Positions 1 through 7,600 of a stretch of DNA of 20,828 nt are shown one piece after another. The notes beneath the pieces are model-generated. The model was not told the DNA's origin and did no database searches. It saw nothing but the letters and a program-made list of their open reading frames with translations. The stretch comes from an uncultured Bacteroides sp. (GTDB lineage: Bacteria > Bacteroidota > Bacteroidia > Bacteroidales > Bacteroidaceae). A program made the translations under genes and the position numbers. The DNA lies in the NCBI RefSeq assembly GCF_958445495.1, contig NZ_CAUCSQ010000067.1:1-20828 (forward strand), given 5' to 3'. Every line of letters starts with the position of its first letter. The stretch's first letter is position 1.

Positions 1-2
1 AA

Positions 3-50
3 CGATTGACACACAGCTTGCATTGTTCTGAATTCATCGAACTCACGTTA
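3..50 (+). other. Out-of-frame upstream remnant of the EEP gene
   Basis: Frame 3 reads ...SLHCSEFIELT up to about base 47. Frame 2 continues with VIYNTGSKPRSS into the gene that follows. Joined, FIELTVIYNTGSKP reads as one continuous beta-strand and turn typical of sialidase N-terminal domains. This suggests that a single missing base near 45-50 separates the two halves. Whether this is a real mutation or an end-of-contig sequence error cannot be told here. Confidence 0.45.
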
Positions 51-94
51 TTTATAATACCGGTTCAAAACCTCGGTCAAGTGTACGGGTCGAG

Positions 95-1159
95 TTGATA
101 AAAGACGGTTTGGCCCCTCAACCGGGAAAGATGAAAATACGCCTTCCTGAGAGTGAATCTACACAGTTGAAACATGGCACTAACTATTTGTTAATCACGG
201 TTGACGTCAATGACAGGGCTACATTAGGCAATTATTTGGGAGTGAGTGCCCGTTCGGTGAAGATTGGCCGTCGCTCTATTGTTCCGGTATCGTCAGGCGA
301 CTGTCTTCCGGTAATGATTACACCTGATAGCCGGAACAATAAAAAATATCTGAAGGTGCTCCAGTGGAATATTTGGCACGGAGGCAGGCATTTAGGAAAA
401 GACGGGCGTGAACGTATTATTGATTTGATAAAAAAGTCCGGTGCTGATGTCGTTACTATGCAGGAAGGATACGGTTCGCAAGAAATGATAGCGAAAGCCG
501 TCGGATTTAATTTACAGACTCCTTCTCCGGATGATAATTTATGCCTGTTTAGCCGTTATCCTATACAGAAGATAAGCACGAAGAATCCTTTTTATTCAAA
601 TCCCGCCATTATCACGCTTCCTCACGGGAAAAAGGTATATGTGAACGCTTGTTGGTTACGTTATGCGTACCGGCCGGAATATACCTGTTATTATGCCAAT
701 TATGGTATGAATACCCATAGGTGGGCTGTGGAAGATAGCACATTGGCTTTGGCCGATATGAAACGTCTGCTGGAAAATGACCTTATTCCTTATGCGGATG
801 TTTCCATGCCGGTCATTATCGGCGGGGACTTTAATTCGTGCAGTCATTTGGACTGGACTCATAAAGCAGCTCCTATTCATTTCGGATATGTAGCTGAGGA
901 ACTGCCCGTATCACGCTATATGCTTGATAAAGGATTCAAAGATACTTTCAGAGAAGTGAATCCGGATGAATTGGAAAGGGGCGAGGGAACGTATGCAGTC
1001 ATTTTCGGACAGTCACAGACTTCTCGTGTCGATTTTATTTATAGCAAAGGGAATGGAATAAAAACCGTTACTTCAAAGATTGTCCGTACAATGCCTGAGA
1101 TAGATGATGTATGGCCTGGCGACCATGCCGCTGTATTGACAATATTCGAACTTGAATAA
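95..1159 (+). CDS. Endonuclease/exonuclease/phosphatase-fold enzyme with sialidase-type N-terminal domain (5'-incomplete)
   Basis: Predicted secreted metal-dependent phosphodiesterase or phosphatase of the EEP superfamily (DNase I, sphingomyelinase and inositol phosphatase relatives); the substrate is not evident. Counting from the TTG at 95, residues 1-57 look like the end of a beta-sandwich found in Bacteroides sialidase/BNR proteins (GTNYLLITVDV). The EEP domain runs about 87-352 with the full set of active-site motifs: WNIWHGG (N92), MQE (E124), GGDFNS (D245, N247), DFIY (D313) and GDHAAV (D343, H344). The true start is not visible. TTG 95 and ATG 131 both lack a convincing ribosome site, and homologous-looking sequence continues upstream in the same frame to a stop at 29-31, then in another frame. 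The gene is therefore probably cut by the window edge and frameshifted near 45-50. It lies directly before the M60 peptidase gene and is very likely co-transcribed with it. The family call is firm; the role is open. Confidence 0.82.
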   Translation: MIKDGLAPQPGKMKIRLPESESTQLKHGTNYLLITVDVNDRATLGNYLGVSARSVKIGRRSIVPVSSGDCLPVMITPDSRNNKKYLKVLQWNIWHGGRHLGKDGRERIIDLIKKSGADVVTMQEGYGSQEMIAKAVGFNLQTPSPDDNLCLFSRYPIQKISTKNPFYSNPAIITLPHGKKVYVNACWLRYAYRPEYTCYYANYGMNTHRWAVEDSTLALADMKRLLENDLIPYADVSMPVIIGGDFNSCSHLDWTHKAAPIHFGYVAEELPVSRYMLDKGFKDTFREVNPDELERGEGTYAVIFGQSQTSRVDFIYSKGNGIKTVTSKIVRTMPEIDDVWPGDHAAVLTIFELE

Positions 1160-1160
1160 G

Positions 1161-1167
1161 AAGGAGG
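1161..1167 (+). promoter_or_regulatory. Strong Shine-Dalgarno site of the M60 gene
   Basis: AAGGAGG stands five bases before ATG 1173 and begins one base after the stop codon of the preceding gene. It fixes ATG 1173, rather than the overlapping TTG 1152, as the start. Such a consensus site is uncommon in Bacteroides, where start regions are usually just A-rich. Confidence 0.75.
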
Positions 1168-1172
1168 AAAAT

Positions 1173-3743
1173 ATGAGAATATATAATATTATAAAATTAG
1201 TCGGATTTATCGGATTTGGATTATTTCTGCAGCAGTCTTGTAAAGATGAAGAGCAATTGGATTCAAGATTTGAAATTGAAGAAACAGCTTTGCTGCAGAA
1301 TTTGGACGGGAGTGCCTCCACTGTGTCTGTTCAGGTGAAGACTACGCTTTCCATATCGGACTGGGAGGTAAAAAGCAATGCAAGCTGGCTTAAAGTTTAT
1401 AAAGAGGCAAATCCGGAAAAAGGACAGATGATAGTAATGAAGGCGGAAGCCAATGATACTCGCGATAATAGGACTGCTGTAGTGTCTGTTACATCTGCCG
1501 TTCATGATTATATGATTACGGTATTGCAGTTCTCTGCTTTTGAAGTGCCTGAGGATATTCAGGTAAAGGTCATTGGAGGTAAAGATTCGGAGCATCAAAG
1601 CGGCCGGGGCATTGAATGCTCTTTTGATGGAAAATTTACTCCTGAAGCTGACGGTTATCATTCGTTGTTCGGGCAGCCTGCGGATTTTCCCGTGTCGCTT
1701 GAGTATTATTTTGAACCGGATACGGAGATTGATTATGTGATTTATCATACTCGTGCCGGTAACGGTAACTTTGGCAGGGTGGAAGTTTATACGGCCGCTG
1801 ATACCGGACATGCTGATTGGGTGAAATATGGAGATTACGATTTTCATGAACAGGATATGTCATCGCGAATTTTGTTTGACAAGACAATGCGTGTAAGCGG
1901 TATTAAATTTGTGGTGTATTCGGGCTATAACGATTTTGTAAGTTGTGATGAGATGGAATTTTTCCGTTACAACAAAGAAAATACGGTGAATGAACAATTG
2001 CTGACAGTCTTCACAGACCTTTCATGCACCGCTTTGAATGAAGGTGTCACTGAAAAGGTTATCAATGAGTTACCGGGATATTTTGCCCGTCTGGCTTTAG
2101 CTTTGTATAATGGCACATACGATGCGTACGAGAAAGAATTTCGTATCCGGGAATATGCTCCGTATAGTGATGTTGCCGAATGGGCGGATAAGTTGATGAC
2201 TAAAAAATACAGTAATCTTGATAATCCTACCGGTATATCGGTAGAGAAAGATGAAGAAATTTATGTTTTGGTGGGAGATACATACGGGCAGCAACTCTCT
2301 TTGCAAGTGATAGGAGAGACTTATACAGATGACGGAGAAGACAAAGGATGGATGGTTAATTCGAGCGGGTCTGTTTATTTCCTTTCTCCGGGTATCAATA
2401 AATTGACGATGAAGGAAGACGGACAATTATTCGTGATGTACACAGCTATGCTTAATGACGGCAGAGCTAAGCCCGTAAACATCCATATTCCTTTAGGCAG
2501 TGGAAAAGTGACCGGATTTTTCGATTTGAAAACCCATGAGACAGATCGGAAGTATGCACAATTGTTGGCTGCGGCAAGTCATAAGTATTTTTGTATTCGC
2601 GGGAATAAAATAATGTTTTATTTCCATACTGATAAATTACGGAGCTTTGTTCCCGATGAGATACTTTCCGCCATTGGTTTGTGGGATGACATTGTAGGTT
2701 GGGAACAGGAATTGATGGGTATTGAAGATGTGTGGCCTTCGCAAATGAATAATCATATTTTTGCCATTTCGCCGGAGTATGGTTATATGTGGGCGTCGGA
2801 TTACCGTGTGGCTTTTGTTTATACTTACCTTGACAACATCTTATTGAAGAGCAATGTAATGGCTGCTAAAGATAATGCTTGGGGGCCTGCGCACGAAATC
2901 GGGCATATTCATCAGAAAGCGATTAATTGGCCCGGATGTACCGAATCTTCTAACAATTTGTTTTCTAATTATGTCCTTTATAAATTAGGAAAATACTGTT
3001 CCCGCGGGAGTGAACTCTACCATTTGGCTGATGCGCGTTTTGTGGAAGGACAGGCTTGGTTTGATATGGGAAATCCGCATCACATGAATGAGGATACTGA
3101 AATTCACATGCGCATGTATTGGCAGTTGTGGAACTATTATCATCGTTGTGGTTATAATGAAAGATTTTGGCCGACGCTTTTCCGGTTATTGAGAGAAGAC
3201 CGCATTGACGAGAATAAACCGGGGGCTGCCCAATTGAAATTTGCGGTGAAGGCTTCGCAGGCAGCCCGTGAAGATTTGAGTGACTTTTTCGAATTGTGGG
3301 GGTTCTTCATACCGGGAGAAGGTACAATCGAGCAATATGGGACTTACGATTATCTTGTGACGGAAGAAATGATTGAAGAGGCAAAAGCTGGAATGTCTGC
3401 ATATCCCAAACCAAAACATGCATTTCAATACATTGAAGACCGTAAAGCCGGAGATATAGGTTTGGATAATACTCCTTCGGATGTCGGTTATTATACGCAG
3501 TTCAAAGGTAATGTAAAACCGGTTAGCAGTGAAGTGTCCTGTACGGTTAACGGTCGCAGGTATTCGGTGAAAAACGGTGAGAATGCTGTGGCATTCGAGT
3601 TACGTCGAGGGGCGGCAGACGGTGAATTACTCTATTTCTTTAATATGTATGGGTATGATATTCCCGGAAAAATTGATTTGACTGATGCGAAACTTTATGC
3701 TGTTCAAGCGGATGGAGTGCGTATAGAAGTACCGGTTCGCTGA
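1173..3743 (+). CDS. M60 (mucinase/enhancin-type) metallopeptidase lipoprotein with BACON and discoidin-like domains
   Basis: Predicted cell-surface zinc peptidase of 856 residues. M60 enzymes of gut bacteria cleave O-glycosylated proteins such as mucins. The signal peptide ends in a lipobox with Cys23 (FLQQSC). The next residues, KDEE, fit the acidic lipoprotein export signal that sends Bacteroidota lipoproteins to the outer face. A BACON domain spans about 33-119 and a discoidin/F5-8C-like domain about 128-266, both probably glycan-binding. The M60 core follows, with H574-E-I-G-H578 and a glutamate at 591, that is HExxH-x12-E, complete for zinc binding and catalysis. The region after about 750 is a C-terminal beta domain. 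The start is chosen by the AAGGAGG site. The gene sits 13 bases behind the EEP gene and is probably in an operon with it. The domain architecture resembles the B. thetaiotaomicron M60 protein BT4244 in type; orthology is not claimed. Confidence 0.9.
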   Translation: MRIYNIIKLVGFIGFGLFLQQSCKDEEQLDSRFEIEETALLQNLDGSASTVSVQVKTTLSISDWEVKSNASWLKVYKEANPEKGQMIVMKAEANDTRDNRTAVVSVTSAVHDYMITVLQFSAFEVPEDIQVKVIGGKDSEHQSGRGIECSFDGKFTPEADGYHSLFGQPADFPVSLEYYFEPDTEIDYVIYHTRAGNGNFGRVEVYTAADTGHADWVKYGDYDFHEQDMSSRILFDKTMRVSGIKFVVYSGYNDFVSCDEMEFFRYNKENTVNEQLLTVFTDLSCTALNEGVTEKVINELPGYFARLALALYNGTYDAYEKEFRIREYAPYSDVAEWADKLMTKKYSNLDNPTGISVEKDEEIYVLVGDTYGQQLSLQVIGETYTDDGEDKGWMVNSSGSVYFLSPGINKLTMKEDGQLFVMYTAMLNDGRAKPVNIHIPLGSGKVTGFFDLKTHETDRKYAQLLAAASHKYFCIRGNKIMFYFHTDKLRSFVPDEILSAIGLWDDIVGWEQELMGIEDVWPSQMNNHIFAISPEYGYMWASDYRVAFVYTYLDNILLKSNVMAAKDNAWGPAHEIGHIHQKAINWPGCTESSNNLFSNYVLYKLGKYCSRGSELYHLADARFVEGQAWFDMGNPHHMNEDTEIHMRMYWQLWNYYHRCGYNERFWPTLFRLLREDRIDENKPGAAQLKFAVKASQAAREDLSDFFELWGFFIPGEGTIEQYGTYDYLVTEEMIEEAKAGMSAYPKPKHAFQYIEDRKAGDIGLDNTPSDVGYYTQFKGNVKPVSSEVSCTVNGRRYSVKNGENAVAFELRRGAADGELLYFFNMYGYDIPGKIDLTDAKLYAVQADGVRIEVPVR

Positions 3744-3771
3744 TACGGCTGTCCGTTTATCGGTTATTTGG

Positions 3772-3824
3772 AAAAGCTTGCATTAACCGTATCTGGCATG
3801 AGGTATATGTGAATGCAGGCTTTT
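3772..3824. terminator. Hairpin between the convergent M60 and sigma genes
   Basis: AAAAGCTTGCATT (3772-3784) pairs with AATGCAGGCTTTT (3812-3824) over 13 bp with one G-T pair and a 27-base loop. The arms begin with A4 and end with T4, so each strand has a short U run after the stem. This fits a bidirectional terminator between the two convergent stop codons. Confidence 0.6.
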
Positions 3825-4391
3825 CTATTTGGGAGATATTTGTTTAAACCGCATACGTAATTTATGGATGGACTTGGAAAGGGAATTCATGGATGATTGA
3901 GGATTGATATCGAGTATTTCAGCAATTTCTTTATGAGATAAGTCTTTTATATAGAATAAGTAAAGAATCTGCTTCTGTTGGTTAGGCAAAGAATTGATAG
4001 TCTGTAATAGCGTTTGGTATTTTTGCAGTTCTTCGTCGTTTTTAGAAAAAAAGATTTTAAATATCTCGTCATCTTCGGGAATTGAAAATTCCATATCATC
4101 AATGTTGACAATATTTTTTTGAGCTGCGTAATAGTCATATATAATATTACGCATAGCACGGAGCAGGTAAACTTTTAAATCTGAAATGTCGTCGATATTC
4201 TCACGTTTACAAAGTTTAATGAATATTTCCTGGATAAAATCCTGGACTTGTGTCGAGTCGTTAGTTAATTTAAGTCCGTAATTGTACAACAGATTATAAT
4301 ACTTTTTATACGAAGATTCCAACACCTTTAGACGTTCGGCCTTTTTCTCGTGAAAAGCCTTTGCTGTAAGGCCTTTTTCCTTAAATTCCAT
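3825..4391 (-). CDS. ECF-type RNA polymerase sigma factor (sigma-70 family), no adjacent anti-sigma factor
   Basis: A 188-residue alternative sigma factor that would direct RNA polymerase to a small set of promoters. Region 2 is visible around residues 28-95: YNLLYNYGLKL, then DFIQEIFIKLCKR, then YLLRAMRNIIYDYYA, which covers core binding and -10 recognition. Region 4 covers roughly 125-185: INSLPNQQKQILYLFYIKDLSHKEIAEIL and a helix-turn-helix with SMNSLSKSIHKLRMRF. The start is taken at ATG 4391; a GTG at 4397 in the same frame would add two residues. No FecR-type anti-sigma factor or SusC-like receptor lies beside it, unlike the usual Bacteroides arrangement. It is divergent from the GH31 gene and convergent with the M60 gene, so either could be in its regulon; this is inference. 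Confidence 0.9.
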   Translation of the reverse strand: MEFKEKGLTAKAFHEKKAERLKVLESSYKKYYNLLYNYGLKLTNDSTQVQDFIQEIFIKLCKRENIDDISDLKVYLLRAMRNIIYDYYAAQKNIVNIDDMEFSIPEDDEIFKIFFSKNDEELQKYQTLLQTINSLPNQQKQILYLFYIKDLSHKEIAEILDINPQSSMNSLSKSIHKLRMRFKQISPK

Positions 4392-4449
4392 ACTCACATG
4401 CTATAAAGTGTTTATATTTCATCAGTTTATCAGATTTATAAATGGTTTT

Positions 4450-4481
4450 CAAAAATAGAAAAAATAATTGAAATAATGAAA
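4450..4481 (-). promoter_or_regulatory. Candidate Bacteroides-type promoter for the sigma gene
   Basis: On the minus strand TATTTTTG (4457-4450) matches the -7 consensus TAnnTTTG. TTTC (4481-4478) lies 20 bases upstream and matches the -33 box TTTG at three of four bases. Transcription would begin about 50 bases before ATG 4391. The region is very A-rich, so a chance match is possible. Confidence 0.4.
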
Positions 4482-4524
4482 AATAGTCCAAGAGTTATTG
4501 AGAATTGCGTAAAAAGCAGAAATC

Positions 4525-4536
4525 TGGAATATTCCA
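4525..4536. promoter_or_regulatory. 12-bp perfect palindrome TGGAATATTCCA, possible operator
   Basis: A perfect dyad in the divergent region, about 135 bases from the sigma start and 160 from the GH31 start. A dimeric regulator could bind it, but a 12-bp palindrome can occur by chance and no protein is known for it. Confidence 0.3.
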
Positions 4537-4540
4537 TGAG

Positions 4541-4576
4541 TTACTTTTCCGTTAAACGAATAGTGAAAAAAAGTAA
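4541..4576. repeat. Inverted repeat TTACTTTT / AAAAGTAA
   Basis: 8-bp perfect arms at 4541-4548 and 4569-4576 with a 20-base spacer, immediately beside the 12-bp palindrome. It could be a regulatory site or a weak leader hairpin ahead of GH31. The A/T richness makes it weak evidence. Confidence 0.25.
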
Positions 4577-4694
4577 TAAGAGCAAAGAATAATTAAAAAA
4601 ACAGGTGTGAAATTAGGGTAGTAGGAGTTTTGCGTGTATTTATCATTGTATTGTGACAAGTAATCTTATGTCTAATTCTAAAATAAATAAAAAC

Positions 4695-7600
4695 ATGAAA
4701 AATGGTTATTTTCTTTTTTCGCGGTATTTCAGACTTATCGCATTGCTATTATTGTTATTACATCCCATTTCTTTTCTTTCCGTGCAAGCATCCGGAATGT
4801 CTGGAATTCTTCGTGTAGAAAGGCTCAATCCGACCGCAGTCGATGTGTTGTTTGCAAACAACCAGCGGATGACCGTCGATTTCTACGGAGAAAATATATT
4901 CCGTGTCTTCCATGATAATTCCGGCGGTGTGGTTCGCGAACCCGAAGCGAAACCGGCGGCGGAGATACTTGCCGACCAGCCGCGCCGTGGGATTTCCGGC
5001 CTGGCGGTAGATGAGAAAGACGGGCGTATCGCTTTGGTTACCGGAAAAATCCGGATTGAGCTGGACAAACAGACCGGCCTGATGAAGGTCTTTAACCTCA
5101 AGACGGGGGCATGTGTGGTCGAACAGGCTGCACCGGTCGAGTTTACCCCGAAAAAGGTGACTGTAACCTTGAAAGAACAACCGGACGAATATTTCTACGG
5201 GGGAGGCGTGCAAAACGGACGTTTCTCTCATAAAGGAAAGGTGATAGCCATTGAGAACCAGAATAGCTGGACGGATGGCGGAGTGGCTTCCCCTACCCCG
5301 TTCTACTGGTCGACAAAAGGTTATGGAATAATGTGGTACACCTTTAAAAAAGGACAGTATGATTTTGGCGCAACAGAAAAAAACGTAGTGAAAATTTCTC
5401 ACGATTCTTCTTACCTTGATATTTTTTATATGGTTAACGACGGGGCTGTCGCTCTGTTGAATGACTTTTACCAACTGACGGGAAACCCCGTGTTGCTGCC
5501 TAAATTCGGCTTTTACGAAGGCCATCTCAATGCCTATAACCGCGACTATTGGAAAGAAGATGAAAAAGGAATCCTCTTTGAAGACGGGAAACGTTACAAG
5601 GAAAGCCAGAAAGACAATGGGGGCATTAAAGAGTCTCTGAACGGTGAAAAGGACAATTACCAGTTCTCGGCGCGTGCCGTTATCGACCGTTACAAGAGAC
5701 AAGACATGCCTCTCGGCTGGTTACTTCCCAATGACGGTTACGGAGCCGGTTACGGACAGACCGAAACGCTGGACGGCAATATTGCCAATCTGAAAAGCCT
5801 GGGTGAGTATGCCCGTAAGAATGGCGTCGAAATCGGGCTCTGGACACAGTCGGACTTATACCCCAAAGAAGGTGTGAGCGCCCTGTTGCAGCGTGACATC
5901 GTGAAAGAAGTGCGTGATGCGGGCGTCCGTGTGCTGAAAACAGACGTAGCCTGGGTGGGCGCCGGATATTCTTTCGGCTTGAATGGCGTGTCGGATGTAG
6001 GCCGTATCATGCCCTATTATGGGAACGACGCCCGTCCTTTCATCATCTCTTTGGACGGTTGGGCGGGAACGCAACGGTATGCCGGAATCTGGTCGGGCGA
6101 CCAGACGGGAGGCGTATGGGAATACATCCGTTTCCATATACCCACCTACATCGGTTCCGGGCTTTCGGGCCAGCCGAATATCTGTTCGGATATGGACGGA
6201 ATCTTCGGCGGAAAAAACGAAACAGTCAATATCCGCGATTTCCAGTGGAAAACATTTACCCCCATGCAGTTGAATATGGATGGCTGGGGAGCCAACGAGA
6301 AGTACCCCCATGCTTTAGGCGAACCGGCCACATCCATCAACCGGATGTATTTGAAACTGAAATCCGAACTGATGCCTTATGCATATAGTTTCGCCAGAGA
6401 AGCGGTGGACGGCATGCCGCTCATCCGCGCCATGTTCCTGGATTATCCGAATGCTTATACCTACGGGACGGCTACGCAATATCAGTTCATGTACGGAACG
6501 GATTTTCTGGTGGCTCCTATTTACCAGAATACCCGGTCTGACGAGAAAGGGAACGATATCCGTAACGGCATCTATCTGCCTGAGGGTTTCTGGATTGACT
6601 ATTTCAGCGGAGAGAAATACGAAGGTAACCGCATACTTAACAACTTTGAGGCTCCCGTATGGAAGTTACCCGTATTTGTAAGAAGCGGTTCTATCATTCC
6701 GATGACACATCCTCACAACAACGTGAACGAGATGGATAAAGCTCTCCGTATTTACGAATTCTATCCGGAACGTCACAGCTCGGTTGTGGAATATGATGAT
6801 GACGGTGTGACGGAAGCCTATCGCCGTAACGAATTGACGTCTACCCTGATAGAATCGGATGTGAACGGGAAAGGTCGCTTGACTATCACCATCCACCCGG
6901 CAATGGGACAATTTGACGGCTTTGTAAAAGATAAAAAGACGGAACTGCGTATCAACGTTACCGAAAAGCCGAAAAAACTGTCCGCCAAGATAAACGGGAA
7001 GACGGTGAAACTGAAAGAAGTAAGCACGGCCGATGATTTCCGGAAAGGCGAAAATGTTTTTTGGTACGAGAAGGCTCCCGACCTGAATAAGTTTGCCACG
7101 GAAGGCAGTGATTTTGAGAAAGTAGCTATCACAAAGAATCCGCAGGTACGTGTCAAACTGGCCGCTACCGATGTCACTGCCTGTCAGACCGTAGTGAATG
7201 TAGAGGGCTTCCGCTTTGAGCCTGCCGACCGTTACCGCATAAGTACCGGGACTTTGGCAGCGCCGCAAAACGCACAAGTGACCGAAGAAAACAGGGAAGC
7301 ATATACTTTGAAACCGACCTGGGATAAAGTGGCTAATGCCGATTTCTATGAAATTGAGTTTGACGGGATGCTCTATACGACTATCCGCGACACTTACCTG
7401 CTGTTTGAAGGACTGGAAGCCGAAACTTCTTATTCTTTCAAGGTACGTGCAGTCAATAAAGACGGTGTTTCCGAGTGGGCTGAAATCCGGGTAATGACGA
7501 AAGCGAACCCGCTGGAATTTGCCATCCATGATATTGAGGGAGAATCCACTGCTCCCGCACAGGCCGGATTCGGTGTCAACCGTTTGTTCGACTTTGCCGA

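Larger units (their letters stand above)
4392..4694. other. Divergent intergenic region between the sigma and GH31 genes
   Basis: This A-rich, non-coding stretch of about 300 bases must hold the start signals of both genes. It contains the sigma promoter candidate, a 12-bp perfect palindrome and an 8-bp inverted repeat, listed separately. No convincing TAnnTTTG promoter for GH31 was found; TTTTG at 4628-4632 is the nearest -33-like element, without a matching -7 box. Confidence 0.6.

Noticed and set aside
4758..5702. 314-codon antisense open frame inside GH31
   Set aside because: It lies wholly within a well-supported GH31 coding region, has no family motifs, and is explained by the composition of the sense gene.
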